DNA from: Brassica napus
Taxonomy: Eukaryota > Streptophyta > Magnoliopsida > Brassicales > Brassicaceae
Reading direction: 5' to 3'
Assembly: GCF_020379485.1 (NCBI RefSeq)
Contig: NC_063452.1
Location: 41,159,148 to 41,223,147 of the forward strand
Length of the DNA stretch: 64,000 bases
Under the pieces are notes generated by a model. It was not told where the DNA came from, did no database searches, and saw only the letters and a program-made list of their open reading frames with translations. The stretch's first letter is position 1, and the number at the start of each line of letters is the position of its first letter. Below, piece after piece: positions 33,637-46,188 of this stretch. Made by a program: the position numbers and the translations under genes.

Positions 33637-35489
33637 CTACTGTAGCGTTGGATAAGCCCATAGTCCACGGACAGCCTCATCCTCCGAATCACTTTCATCG
33701 GACGAACTCGTTGTCCCCAGTAAATAGTTAACAACCTGTGAAGAATCAAAACCACCAAAGGCATATATAGATAGCTTGCCCTACAAGAGCCACGAGAAAC
33801 ATTTCTTGAAGGAGGAAGAAGCTTATACCTGGTGAGTTAACATGAGGTCGAGTGGCTTCTTGCCTGATTTCAACCGACATTGTTTCTTCGGACATCTCAA
33901 GTTGTCGTGCCAAACAACGGAGTCGCAGTAACTGCAGTATCCCCGACCAGATCTTAACATCTTTGATGATTTATACACTGCACGGTTACGCAAAGAAAAT
34001 GCATACTTTACGAATTGTACATAGAGAAAGCGTTTTAAAAAAAAAAAAAGAAAGAGAGAAGATAAAACCCTTACAGATATATTCGTTCTTAAAGGCTTCT
34101 CTCCAGTCAAAACCGGGATGAATATGAATCGAGACTTTGTGACTGAAGTGAAGATCAAATAGTGAACGCCACAGAGAGCCTTCAGACGTTGCTTGGTTCC
34201 ATGAGCTACAAGAATAACATATAAGTAAAAAAGCAAGAAAAAAGAATGTGCAAAATACAGGAGAAAGTAGTACCGAGAGACTTGGGATGAGGAGAGTAAG
34301 GAATATACATCAAGGAAACTGAAGATATGAACAAGGATATCTTGCGGAAGTGAAGGCAAATCTGGGGGAAAAAGAGGGATAATCTCAGGGTAATTAAAGA
34401 GGAGATTTACAGAAAGATAAGTAGAAAAACATACCTATATGTTCGTCATGGCCCTTAGTGCGTCTCTTAAGTGCTACTTTTGCCTGCTTAAACTCTACAA
34501 TGGCTAAGTTCTTCTTCTGTTTAGGGAATGCTGATTCCACGCTCTTGACGAGAAGGTTAGCCGCTGAAACAGCAGCTGATGTGTTCATGCTAAATGAGAA
34601 AAATAAATATAAATATATAAGCTGAAACTGTTAGATAGAGGAGATGAAACATAGATTTCATGAAACCGAGAGATAAATTATAAGAATAAAGTGCACTTGA
34701 TGAGTAGTCTGTCTCATTGTCAGATTCAAAGAAACAGAACATTCTAGCTTTATTAACAAGCAAATTGACAAAGCAAATGCTAAATGACAACGCATATGCA
34801 AAGAATCAGTGACGCCTGTAATCTATTACTGGTATTGAAATAAAACCATTCGAAGAACAACTCCCTAAAAACCCAAACTAAGGCTTATTCCTCTGCTTCA
34901 TGCTTGGCTGCTATTCTAGAATCAAAGAAAGTTGCCAACTTTGGTTTGCTTTTTCTAACAACATATAAAGGAACCATAAGACTGAATCATGTTCTGCTTC
35001 TTCAGGACAAAGCAAAGTTGCTAAAGTGTTATGTTTTAGAAAAAAAACACAACAACATTCTACCCTTTTTAAACAAAACATTTATTCTTGCAAATTATAT
35101 AATCACCAATCAGACTCGATCATCTACTTGAGGGTTGGCTGAAAGTTCAAAACTTTGGTTATTTACTTATCACAATTGAGATGAATTTTCATACAGAAAA
35201 AAAAGCATACCCAAATCATCAATGAGTACACATTTCAGAGATGTAGAAGAAAAACTTACTCGGGAAGAAGACGAAAAGCGGAGAGACAATCTCGAAAGAT
35301 GAAAGCTTTGAGGTCTTTGGGTAATTGAGAGTAACCAAGATCTATAATGGAGCTCAGTTCATTGCAAGCAAATGGGTAGAGATGATTATTCGAGAGGGCT
35401 TCTGCTACCTTTAGATTTTGGTATCTCTTCGTATATTTTTCTTGAATCATCGTCTGGGGTTTGCTTTGATCATCTATCCGAGTTTTCAT
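33637..35489 (-). CDS. F-box protein, At5g52880-like, six exons
   Basis: F-box proteins are substrate-recognition subunits of SCF ubiquitin ligases. Exons run 35489-35260, 34589-34435, 34361-34274, 34205-34075, 33977-33829 and 33735-33637. All borders are GT-AG and all phases agree, giving 283 residues. Residues 1-128 are a helical N-terminal region (YPFACNELSSIIDLGYSQLP; KQKKNLAIVEFKQAK). The F-box is at 129-175 (LPSLPQDILVHIFSFLD, then SQVSR.WNQ). Residues 214-235 hold a Cys cluster (C216, C219, C230, C235) that could bind zinc. The last 25 residues are acidic (DESDSEDE). The start at 35489 was chosen because copy 2 aligns from there; an in-frame ATG at 35534 would add 15 residues. No break is visible. 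The substrate is unknown. Confidence 0.85.
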
Positions 35490-35559
35490 GTTTTGCGCAA
35501 TTATGTTCTCTTTACTGACAATTTGGTTTATCAAACCGGTACCGGTTGAGTATAGCTTT

Positions 35560-38184
35560 TTCCAAATCTTGACATTTTTCGTCTTGCACTCGCGTGCGCG
35601 TGAAGATAAAGAGAGTGGTACATTTCGACCGTAACAATTAGCTTACTATATTCACGTAATTGGAAACACAACGTTTTTATAAGTGTATTACACGATAGGC
35701 AACACTATACTATAATATATATGATGTAGTATTAGCACTACAAAAGCTAAAGAGACCATCAACCTAGGTGTTTCTGGGGCGCAAAGGTGGACTTCAATGC
35801 AATAAGATAAATCTTATAGCAATGGTGACCATAAAAGATTTGAAAGTGTTGGATTGTACTGTGTACGAGACATATATATGCTAACATGACATATAAGAAC
35901 AATAAGGGTGGAAATTTTAGTATACTATATGTGATATAGTATAGTCTGCCGGAGTTGCTATGGGAAAACAGTTTGTTGGAGAATACATAATAAGTGGTTC
36001 AAGTGGAGGCCACTATAGTGGGTACGTTTGTACACTAGAGGTGGAAGAGATGACGGGTGGTGACTGTGGTGGAAGAGAAGATGACGGCGGCGATGAAACA
36101 ATCAGTAGTAGTGATGGTGACAATGATATGTTCGAGGGGAATGAACAAGAAAAAAAATGACGGCCTTAGACATGATACGCACAATTAACATGATATATAT
36201 TATACTGTTATATTGAATAAATAGTATTGCAACAAAACTTATTTGCATTGTTGCAATTACTTTATACTAGTACTATAACAACTATAATACAAATTATGTT
36301 GGCAAGAAAAAATAATTGCATTGTTGCTGAGAGAGAAAACTAGTAAGGATGAAAGGAAGACGAAAATAAGTTAAGAAAAGAAAATGGTGGGGAAGAAAAT
36401 GCAGACTAGAAACAAAAGAGAATAAGAGATATTGATATATGCTATATTTTGACAATAAAATAGAATAGTATACTATAATATTTACAATAATTTATGCAAG
36501 AATTGATATATATTCTTCATCAAAATGGATTGTTCCTGAAAAGAAATTGTACGCAGTAAATATGAATTTTTATATCTTTAGAGAACTCTAAACAGACGAT
36601 TCATTCCAGCGCAACTTTTAACATTTTTCTGACTTTTCGTTCTATTCTATTTGTTACAATAGTATAGAATTAAACATACTAATAGAGAGCATTGTTCTAC
36701 TTCTCAAATGCAATTCAGCATCTGACTCTGGGATGGCGATGAGTGGCGATGGTACTGAAGAAAAACACAATGGAGCTAATGGAGTAATGAAGGAGAAAAG
36801 TCAGAAGGCGAAAGAGATACAATTTGCCAAAGAGCAAGAAGAGAATCGTAACATACTATACTTTGAATATAAAATAGAATATAATACATTACACAAAACT
36901 ACTGTTTATCTTCTCCAATTCAGTCAATCATCTGATTCTTCATCTTCTTAAAACCATTAAAACTGGATCTGCAAAAAAAAAATGGTGGTTCCAATGTAAG
37001 TGCATGTAACACACAGTGAGATGATTTCGAAAATTTTGAGAGAGACTACCATGCTCTTCAATCTTATCGGACTTACCTTGATTCCTTCGTCTCGATAGGA
37101 AATTGTGGTCATTTGCAAAGTTTTCAGAGGTTATCGAAAAGTAAAGAGACGGTGGATCCTACAATTTCTCACGCGCATAGTGAGATATTTTGGGCATTAT
37201 ACATAAAATATGCACAATATCGTACCCTAAAATCTGCTATGGTTAGAATCTTATTTTTCTGGGTTGCTATAGACATAAGGTCAAATTTCCCTAAAAATTA
37301 TGTAACCAAATATTTTGCAACAATGTTACCAACAAAACTAATGAATTATCGGAACAAGCAAGGTTGTGTTATTTAGTTCGATATGATGGCCATTATAAAT
37401 ATAATTTTATAAAATATTTTAGATATATTTGTAATTTAAGTTTTTGTAAAAATATTTTATATATATAATTATTATTCATAAAATAAAAATAATACCAATT
37501 ATTTTCTATTTTTATTCATCAGCAAAAAAATTAGCCATAAATAAAAGCTCTAATCAAAGTTAAATTTTGGTATAATTTTTTAGGTAATTTCCTTACTATT
37601 AAAATAAATAATTCAACAACTAATTGATAGAGAAAAATGGTCTATTTGGACTTGAACAATTTTCATCATGTTAAATATGACTCGAACAAAAGTCTAGTGA
37701 TGAAATATGATCTCATCATAATTCTAATTCAAACTAGGCGAACTCATAACCATAAAACCAAAAAAAAAAAAGATTTTGATTAGCTTAGAGTTAATCAACC
37801 GTAAAAGGTGTATGAGTCAGTTATCACTATGACATGATAAAGTTTCAATAGCTTAACAAAATGAAGTTGTTTTTGCTTATTGACGCAAACAACGTCGTTT
37901 TGTGTCGTCTTTAAATAACATCTTACCTCTTTTTCCCCATTTTGTTCGACATAAACCAACAAAGACTCTAAAATTGTGAATTCGATATTGTATAAACTCA
38001 GTGTTAATGTGTTCGTCAAGGTAATTTATAATCATTTTTATGTATGTTTATAACTGATCGAATATGCATTGATGGAGACGACTTTGTTTGATTGTTATGG
38101 AGTTTTCAATTGGAGAAATGGGAGATCGAGGAAAAGGTATTCCTAGAGCTGTAGACGTAAAGACGCTATGGTGATGAAGAGAAT
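35560..38184. other. Intergenic DNA with repeated ATAGTATAG words
   Basis: Short frames at 35960-36160, 36733-36951 and 37113-37376 have no recognisable domain. The words ATAGTATA and TATACTATA recur near 35699, 35920, 35938, 36471, 36661 and 36856, and again near 40801-40875. This hints at a decayed element with short dispersed repeats. The first 100 bases should contain the F-box promoter (TATA-like AT tracts near 35650-35725). Confidence 0.4.
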
Positions 38185-38215
38185 GCTGTTCGTTTGGTTG
38201 CCGTAGCCATCTGCG

Positions 38216-38335
38216 GCTGCGGCTGCGTCAAATTTTTTTTTCAAATCTTGTTCGTGCCGTTACTGCGTCTAGATGCTGCGTCCAAACGCTACGTCTAGAC
38301 GCTGCGTCCAAACGCTACGTCTGGTGTCTGCAAAA
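38216..38335. repeat. Subterminal GCTGCGTCCAAACGCTACGT repeats
   Basis: The 26-bp unit starting GCTGCGTCCAAACGCTACGTC occurs twice in tandem (near 38275 and 38301), with partial copies on each side. Placed just inside the left end, it could be a transposase-binding region; that is inference. Confidence 0.65.
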
Positions 38336-39778
38336 TCTGGACGCCAGAATTATCAGCGACTGAGTAAAAAAAGCTGCGTTTACTTACTATAATTACGATT
38401 TTACCCTTGACCTAATTCATTATTTGAAAAAAACATAACTAATAGACGCAACTGCTCTATCTTTCTTCGATAAACGCATCTCGAACTCCATTGACACATC
38501 TCAAGCTCTGACGAACTCCATGATGCATCTTCGAGCTCCAATATTTCTGAGCTCTCTCTCTCGATCTACCCATCTCTGAGCTCTCTCTCTTTGGGGTAAC
38601 TTTCTCTGTTTGGTTTAACTCTCTCTCTCTTTGATAGTTGGTCTCTGTTCTAAACATTGAACGTATCAGATTCACACTCTCTTGACGAACCTCAGACCCT
38701 CTCAAGGTTAATCTTAAGGTATGTTGCTCTGGGTTGTTTTTGCCATGTCTTGATGTTTCCTTGTCTGTTTTTCTCTTATGATTATTGTTCTTTGTAAACA
38801 TGCACTTGCTTATTGCTTATTGTTCTTTGTAAACCACTAATGAGCATCTAGTATGAACGTTCATTTGATGTTGGTCTTATCTTCACTATCATATGGCATC
38901 TTTGGACTGCATTAGGGCTTGTGTTGAAACAACTTGTGTAGTTAACATCAATGGTTTCAATGTCAAGATATGAGTTAGTCTATCTTTATTTTGTTTGGTT
39001 TTATTTGGGTAAACTCCAAAACGGCTTCGTATGTTCTATAGCTTTGTTATGATCGTGCTCTTTCAAGTGTATAGAGTTGTTTGTTCAATGACTTCTTACG
39101 TGAACTTTTAATGTTGTGCAGGAAAAACCACTTGCAGAGTAAGAACCTCATTGACCTTCTTAGAGAGTTTGACTTTGACTATTTGCAGCTGCCTATCGCT
39201 CTATAGCTTGCTCAGTGGTAATTGTCTCTGTTCTGAGTGGTAAGTGTTTTTGATTCCGTGTTTATGCAAATGAATGATGAGATTTTGATTGATTAGTTGA
39301 TAACCTACTGAATGTTTGGTGTACGAGTCTTATGTTATTGCTTCTTTCTTAGCTTCTTTCTCAGGTTTGTGTAATTGGTTTCTCTGATGGGTTTGTATAA
39401 GATCTTCTGTGTTCTGGTTATTGACGTTTTAGCTTGATATAATCTGATGGGTTTGTTGGTTACTCGCATTTTAGCTTGATATAATCTGATAGCTTGATTT
39501 TGGAACCTCTAGACTAAGCACTGTCTTTAGTCTCTTGAGGTTATATCCTTGCAGGCTCTCTCGTCTCAAGCTCACACTCTCAAGTTCAGACCCTCTCAAG
39601 TTCAAGAGGTTTTGGTTGTTGTGTTAATAAGAATGATTCACTGAATATTGTAGAATGAGCTGGATGTTACACAAGTTATAATCTCATTTGTTTTGCGTGT
39701 AATGGCTTTGTTGTTGATTTGTTAGCAAATTTCATGTTGCTGGTGTAATAACAATCTCCTTTTGATGGCTTTGTAGAT

Positions 39779-40790
39779 GCTTGAAAGATGGATATTGGAA
39801 GATGAAGATGATGATTATAATGATGAACTTGGTTTATTTGATGTGGCTATAAGTGAGAGATTGAGTCAAAGAACAGACTGAGGAGCAGGATGGCGTCATG
39901 TTCAACAACTTATGTATGAATCTGATCAACAATGTTATGACATTCTTTTGAAGCTTTGTGCAAGATCGTAACTGAGCGATATGGATTGAAAGAGTCTCAC
40001 AATGTCTACATTGAGAATCTATTGCGATTTTTCTCGAGGTTGTTGGTCAAGATAAGACGAAGCGGGATATTAGTGCAAGGTATCAAAGATCATTGGATAC
40101 GGTACAAAGGAAGCTTGATGATGTCTTGAGTGCTCTTCTCAAGTTTGTAGAGGATACACTAAGACCACAAGAAGGCGAGTTTACAAGAGTCAATCCGGTT
40201 TTGAGGAATGATGATCGGTATTGGCCTTATTTCAGAGATTGTATTGGAGCAGTTGATGGAACTCATGTCCCGGTACTCCCTCCAAATCAAAATGCAGAAG
40301 CATACAAGGCAGAAAGCAAGATCCTACAATGAATGTTCTTTCTATATGTAACTTCGATATGAAGTTCATATATACATATCTCGGTGTACCTGGTAGAGCA
40401 CATGATACCAAGGTTTTGACTCATTGTGCGAGGAATGACGCTTCTTTCCCACATCCTCCTCCTGGAAAGTATTATCTACTTGACTCCGGATATCCGACCA
40501 GGACAGGCTATCTTGGTCCGCATCGTAGTATGCGATATCATCTTGGTCAGTTTGCTAGAGGAGGACCACCGGTTAGCGCAAGGGAGTTGTTCAACCGAAA
40601 GCATTAAGGTCTGCGATCAGTGATTGAGGGGAAATTTGGAGTATGGAAAGCAAAATGGAGGATTTTGGATCGTAAGCATTTAAAGTATGATCTTGTCAAG
40701 TGGATTAAGCTGGTGACAACAACGATGGCGCTACACAACTTCATGCGTGTATCGTCATGTCTAAAAAAGAGGAAGATGTACAGAAGATGA
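39779..40790 (+). pseudogene. Harbinger transposase relic (DDE_Tnp_4)
   Basis: The relic begins MLERWILEDEDDD at ATG 39778. It keeps a long part in frame at 40093-40332 with FRDCIGAVDGTHVPV, where the Asp before GTH is the first catalytic residue. After a frameshift near 40325 it continues at 40329-40607 with YTYLGVPGRAHDTKVL and DSGYPTRTGYLGPHR (second Asp). After a stop at 40605 it reads VIEGKFGVWKAKWRIL, where the Glu is the expected third acidic residue, then MALHNFMRV. All three catalytic residues are still readable, so decay is moderate. The N-terminal helix-turn-helix part (39880-40090) has several stops. Confidence 0.85.
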
Positions 40791-40880
40791 ACTCGCCGGC
40801 TATACTATATGCGGTGGAAGAGAGTTATAGTATAGTATGTTTTCTTTAGTGTTACTATTTATATAATGTTACTATACTAT

Positions 40881-42033
40881 TTCAGATATAGTCTCCTCTC
40901 ACTCTTGTATTTCTATGCTATATCTATGAAAATGAACAATCTGTTGTGACCTTTAGTTTCTACATTTCTCTATTTCTTCATGTTCATTAATAAATAATAA
41001 ATAATTTTTCATGTTCTATTTTTATTTAATTGTTGTAAATAATTACTCGTTCATTGACTAGTGGTAGAACACGTCAAATTACCAAACTAAATAGTATGAA
41101 CTCGTTATTGTATTTCTATACATACGCAAGAAATGGAATAACACTTACATCTCTACTGATATTGACAAACATATATATTTCTTGTTACTCCGACTCAATC
41201 ACCTACACATGTACGATGAGTACTACTATCACTATCGGTTGTTTGACAAATTCATTATATACCAATTTCTAGTTTACAAGTCCAAGTCTATCCTATAATT
41301 CATACTTATAAAGTATAGTTTAATATTACATAATATTATGTACTAGTTTCAGATTTTGATAATTGGGTTAGGTTTTATATTTATGTTTAGGGTTCAGTAA
41401 GTAGAGTTTAAGATTTAGTATTTAGATGGATGAGTGATGTTTAGGGTTTAATATTTAGGAGTTGGAATTTGGAATAAAGTTTAATATTTAGGAGTTGTGA
41501 ATAGATTTGGAGTCCTATGATGACGATATGGTATAGAAAACTCGGATGGATATTTATGTGGTAAACAACGTGTCGTGTTAGTGGGTGGTGTTATAATTAA
41601 TAGTTGAGTTTTACAACCAACCATATCATCTACTTTTTCTCTCTACCATAAGTTACTTGCAAAAGATGAGGATATAACCGGCTGAAAAAAGGTTAAATGT
41701 TAGTTAGTTAATTATGTCAAAATCAATGTCTTATACTTAATTCTTATTTTCAGTAATTTAGAAAATAAATCTATTTTTAAATCATGATTCACATGGCAGC
41801 TGGAGGAAAAAGTAATGCTAAATTGGCATCTTGTGAAAAAGGGTTTTTCGCCTTATTAATATAGACTTCATTATTGGCTATTTTGAGGATATGCCTCTTT
41901 CTTAGAAGAATGTTCATATTAATTATTTTACCAATTAAATGATGAAGACTTAAATTCATAGTTTATTAAGCTTTGGTCAAAGTATAAAGTAAAGTTTGGT
42001 TTAGAAAGTAAAATTGTGTTCGTGAAACTTATT
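40881..42033. other. Intergenic DNA with degenerate telomere-like words
   Basis: AT-rich. Between 41370 and 41490 GTTTAGGGTT and TTTAGTATTTAG words occur in a decayed array, resembling the core of the element at 31910. No gene is supported. Confidence 0.45.
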
Positions 42034-42051
42034 GGGGGGGGGGGGGGGGGG
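42034..42051. repeat. Run of 18 G residues
   Basis: An uninterrupted G tract in AT-rich surroundings, about 300 bases upstream of the defensin-like gene. Homopolymers of this length are unstable in replication and error-prone in sequencing, so the exact length is uncertain. It could form a G-quadruplex on the plus strand. Confidence 0.85.
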
Positions 42052-42298
42052 TAATTAACTACTTCAAACTGAAATTATTAGAAATTTATAATCGGCAAAT
42101 ACTAGCACAAGATGCTACATGGTATTTAATTGTGGAAAATAATTAATACCATTTCACTAATGTTCAAATGTAATTAGGTAAGAAAATCATTCTTTTTGTA
42201 TTTCTTTTGACTATTATTCTCTATAGAAATAAATTGGTGGATTATGTTTTTTCTATAATTGACAAGGAAAACATATTTTATGTTGACTACACAATCCC

Positions 42299-42308
42299 TA
42301 TATATAAT
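42299..42308 (+). promoter_or_regulatory. TATA box of the defensin-like gene
   Basis: TATATATAAT lies 46-55 bases upstream of the ATG at 42354, which leaves a 5' leader of about 20-25 bases. Confidence 0.5.
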
Positions 42309-42353
42309 TATCCTACACAAACAAAAATCAGAAAATCAAGAAAATACATACAA

Positions 42354-42736
42354 ATGGCTATCACCAACAAAATTTTAATCGCATTTGTTTTTACTATCCT
42401 TTGTGTCACATCTGATGTTCATTGTAATACATATGCTAGCCCGCCTACTCATTGTGCTCCATCTGCTAGTCCTTCTGGTAATAACTTACTATATTACCCC
42501 TACTTGTTAAATATGTACATTATTTATCCTCTTTATATGAATATATATGTTGTATTAATGATTATTACTATTATATATGTGGTGAAATAGATGACGGTCA
42601 AGAAATAAAATGCTTCACATACAATCAGTGTGCATTTTGGAAGTCAGGGGAGAGACTCTGCGATGGTATGTGTAGACGTCTGAATCAATTTTTATATGGC
42701 AGGTGTGCTACTAACAACAAATGTTGTTGTTACTAA
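42354..42736 (+). CDS. Defensin-like cysteine-rich secreted peptide (DEFL), two exons
   Basis: DEFL peptides are secreted, disulphide-rich and act in defence or in cell signalling such as pollination. Exon 1 (42354-42477) encodes a signal peptide (MAITNKILIAFVFTILCV, cleavage probably after about residue 24) and a short linker. A 113-bp GT-AG intron in phase 1 follows at the usual place for this family. Exon 2 (42591-42736) encodes the mature Cys-rich domain. The precursor is 89 residues. The mature part has cysteines in KC, QC, LC, MC, RC and a terminal CCC, nine after the linker Cys. The C-terminal CCC differs from the classical CXC-type ending of plant defensins, so subgroup and disulphide pattern are unclear. 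No stop or frameshift is present, and ATG and TATA box agree. Confidence 0.8.
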
Positions 42737-42739
42737 GCA

Positions 42740-44340
42740 TGCATCAAATATGAAATAATTTGATCACATGTAATGGTATCTGCATAAAATAATAAAATAA
42801 TTAATCTTCATAAATGGTTTAAAATCAATGAAAAAGATTGAGATTATAAAAGAAAATGGTAACAGTTGGAAGTCAAATTATAAACAATAATGTCACTTGT
42901 AAAAATCCATAAGTACCACAAGAGCTAACTAATGAATCATGAACATGGATGCCAGTCTATGGTCACATTAGCTAGCTTCCTCACAACAGACTCGAAGCCT
43001 TGACATGTCCATCGCTTAACGAATAAGAAATTTACAAAGGGCCTTAAGTTAAAAAATATATTAATGGGCCCTTAGTTAATAGTTTACTAGGTGGATTGTC
43101 TCCACACACGTTGTGCAGGCGTTAATATAACTAGGGATTCCGGGTGTATTCGTATAGTTTTAAGTTAACTTAAAAAGGTTTATATTTATGAACATAAGCC
43201 GTGTATATATATTACAATCGACTATAACATTAAATTCGTAAAAAATAAAATTTGTTTGTATGTACGTATTCATTATCTTGTATATAACAATTTAAAATCA
43301 TATATATAGTATAATAAGTAAGATGAGTAAAAACTAACAAAATATGGTTATCATTTAAATACATTTTGTGATTTAATTTTTTTGTATAAAACAATTGTAA
43401 TATTTACAACTGATTTAAACTTTGTTTTCACTATAGAATCATTGAGTTCTAATATCAAATTGAACAGTTTCTTAACATAAATAAAATTGAATCAAAAAAA
43501 TTGATCCAAACGTAAAATAATATCATTGTCCAAACCAGACCAAACTAAAGAACAAATTTTTTAAACGAACCATTACCAAAACTTGATATTTAAATCATAT
43601 TAAACCAACAATTACTCTAAATTAAGAATCTCGGCCTTTTCTAAAAGACCTTAGTCTTTTTTTTTAAGTTGGTTTGTAGTTTTAATGATTCTTTGTTATA
43701 ATAACTCCAGTGACTGGATTAAGATGTGATTTTGGAGCTGACTGGGATTAAGAGATCTAAGGACGTTGCAGGCAAAAAAAACTGAGACATACCCTTGCTT
43801 GCAGTCTCCGTACAGAGAATATTGTTCAAGAAGGGAAGCCATGAAAGAAAGCATATTACGGAGATCATATTTAATTGTTTAGCTAAGAAAACTAAATAAT
43901 AAAAATGGTGGTTAATTCTTTTGTACAATTTATGGTTCTAATTGGTAATTATGTTGAAGTAAAAAAATTACCACAGATTCTTTGTTTCTCGTAATTTATA
44001 CCAGTTATAAGTTAAATTTTTGGACAGGCTATTAACAGATGGTACTACTATTTTCCTTTAAATTCTTCATGGAACCGAAATAAGAAAGAGTACTCAATAA
44101 GAAAAACATAAATTAAAAAAAAGTACATATATTTTATAATTGCATTACTGTAAAAAGAGTTGAGCATAATTAAAGATTAAGAATAATAGTTAAAACTTTA
44201 TTAGATTAGAGTGTATACAATCTTTCTCGTTCCTTTCAAGTTTTATTTTGGTAGTAGTTGAAAATTATAGTTATAGAGATGCCCGTCAGAAAATTTTAAG
44301 ACTGCATATACTTGTATGAACTTATAATCTTTCATGTGAC
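42740..44340. other. Intergenic AT-rich DNA
   Basis: Probable 3' UTR of the defensin-like gene in the first 100 bases (ATAAAATAATAAAATAATT near 42785). No further gene or element was recognised; a 69-codon minus-strand frame at 43719-43928 has no known features. Confidence 0.4.
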
Positions 44341-44799
44341 AATGATTTGACCAGGGAGTCACTTCTTCTCACCGTGCCTGGCTTCTTTCTTCTTCTTCCT
44401 GCCAGCTCCAACTTCTTTCTTCTTCTAGCCACCCTCTGTTTTCTTCTCTCCAACTTCCCTTCCTTCTTTGTCTCTTTCTCCTGCAGCCGAGACTTCTTTC
44501 TTTAAGGCGGGAGGGGTGGCACAGTCTTTGACCAGAAGAAGAGATTGATGGTTCATTGAGTTTTTGGCCAGTAAAAGCACAAGTTCTTTAACATCCATTG
44601 TTCCTTTGACAGTACCATGTCTTTGGCTGCATCAATAGCCACCGTTTCAACCCCTAGCTCAAATATGTAATATATATTTATTAGCATTAGAAGTTACTTT
44701 TAGCTTTAACTTGGATTAGAATAATGTTAAATAGTGATGCTTCCTTTCATGAGCACAATTCCTCTACATATTCAGACAGAGAGACTCACTCATCAACTT
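44341..44799. other. Low-complexity stretch, TTCTTCTTC-rich
   Basis: Between 44360 and 44500 the plus strand is rich in CTTCTTTCTTCTTC. The minus strand reads as a Lys/Arg-rich tract downstream of a short block TVAIDAAKDMVLSKEQ (44590-44640), with stops between. This could be the end of a broken gene on the minus strand; I cannot name it. Confidence 0.3.
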
Positions 44800-45710
44800 G
44801 GTTCGAAAAAGCGAGAGTTTTTGTCGCCATGGCGCTAAGGCGCCCAAGGCGATGCCCTCAACGCTTAGGGACACCCTTGCCAGGCGAGGTACATAGATCC
44901 CTAGCTTTTCTCGCTTTTTCCTCGCTTTTGCAATATCCATAGAGCGCTAAAAGCGGCGTTTAGTTGTGCCTACACAAAAAAAGAAGATTTGCTTAAAAAT
45001 GTACACTTAACAAAACGGTTTTGTCAGAATATTTAGTATATCTAAAAGTATATACTCTTCCCACGTATTAGGCGTGTAGAGGAGGGTATTCACAACCCCA
45101 CTAATGATGAAGATGATGCTTTCGTCCATGATGATGTGGACCTGACTTGGACTTTGGTGAGTGAAGCAGCCGGAGCTGAAGAACCAAGCTATGGTACTAG
45201 AGGAGCGAAGACTCCTCATTCAGCTAAGAACAACAAAGGGAAAGGAATAGCTACTTCTTCAACTCAGAGCAAGCGCTATGGTACATCAGCTCCTCATTTG
45301 GAATTGGTTGATGAAGATGATGACGTTGAAGAAGAGTTAGGAAAGGAAGATGGTAGCTTCTGGAAGGATTTGGAATTGGAGTATGAGGAGAGTGGTTCTG
45401 AATCTGAGTAGAGATTCTACTCGGATTGGTGTTTTTATTTGCTTTTGATTTGGTGTTTTATTTGCTTTTGAATTTGGTGTTTGCATTTGGTATTTTCAGT
45501 GTTTTGCTATTTGAACCTTTCTGTTTTATTATATGAAGTTGGTGTTTTTTATTTCTTACTTGTCTTTCTTAAGTTTTACGTAATATACTAATATATATAT
45601 ATATATATATATAAAAGTGGTTTTGCAGGTTACCTTGTTCTGTTGCAGGTAGACAAAGCGCTCGCTTTGTACCGCCATGGCGCTAGGCGCTAAGCTCCCA
45701 CCTCTTCGCT
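44800..45710 (+). mobile_element. Internally deleted hAT transposon
   Basis: Both flanks carry the CATGGCGCTA(A)GGCGC words of a crucifer hAT family: GTCGCCATGGCGCTAAGGCG near 44824 and ACCGCCATGGCGCTAGGCGC near 45672. Between them only the transposase C-terminus remains (45073-45411), followed by a (TA)n run near 45590-45612. Most of the transposase, including the catalytic region, is deleted. I could not define terminal inverted repeats or an 8-bp target duplication, so the borders are approximate. Confidence 0.55.
45073..45411 (+). pseudogene. C-terminal end of a hAT transposase
   Basis: The frame reads EEGIHNPTNDEDDAFVHDDV, then VDLTWTLVSEAAGAEEPS, and an acidic end to a TAG at 45409-45411. 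This acidic tail follows the dimerisation region in plant hAT proteins. No ATG start and no dimerisation domain remain, so it is a fragment. Confidence 0.65.
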
Positions 45711-46188
45711 TCTTGTCAACACCACTGTCCAAACTAAAATTAAGCAGATAAGGAAGCCAATTAATATAGATCTCTTACATTTTCTGACGGACGATTCCTT
45801 CTGCATGAAAAGGATCCAGCAAAAGGTTTTTTCCTTCCATTTTCTATGGTCAATAGAAACAGAACAATAAGAAAAAATTACCTTGAAGTTTAAACGGGGA
45901 ACTTGAAGAAGTAGTATAAGTGAGTACCAGATGTTGGGGTTGTCAAAGAGGATTGTTAACTTTTGCTTGTCCAGGCTAATAGTTTTAGATTGTCCTTCAG
46001 TCACTCATGAGGGAGTGAGGAAAGTTTCCACCTTGTGATGCTCATAAATAACTCACTGTGGAGACATAACGTGTAATCTTAGGCATATATCCTAGAAGAG
46101 AAGAACTAAACACAAATTTCAAGTCAGAGAAAGGCTTGATCACAACTTTGGAGAATAGAAAAGGAAAAGAATCAGACCTTACATGGAG

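Larger units (their letters stand above)
38185..40880 (+). mobile_element. PIF/Harbinger DNA transposon relic
   Basis: The left side near 38185-38230 (CTGTTCGTTTGGTTGCCGTA, then repeated CTGCGGCTGCG) resembles the GC-rich ends of crucifer Harbinger elements. A DDE transposase relic follows in plus orientation. I could not find the inverted partner of the left end to the right of the gene, so the 3' end seems lost and the right boundary is approximate. There is also no trace of the Myb-like second gene found in autonomous Harbingers. Confidence 0.65.

Noticed and set aside
36733..36951. 72-codon frame (MAMSGDGTEEKHNGANG...) as a small gene
   Set aside because: No domain, no splice or promoter signal, and it lies among dispersed ATAGTATA words of a likely decayed element.
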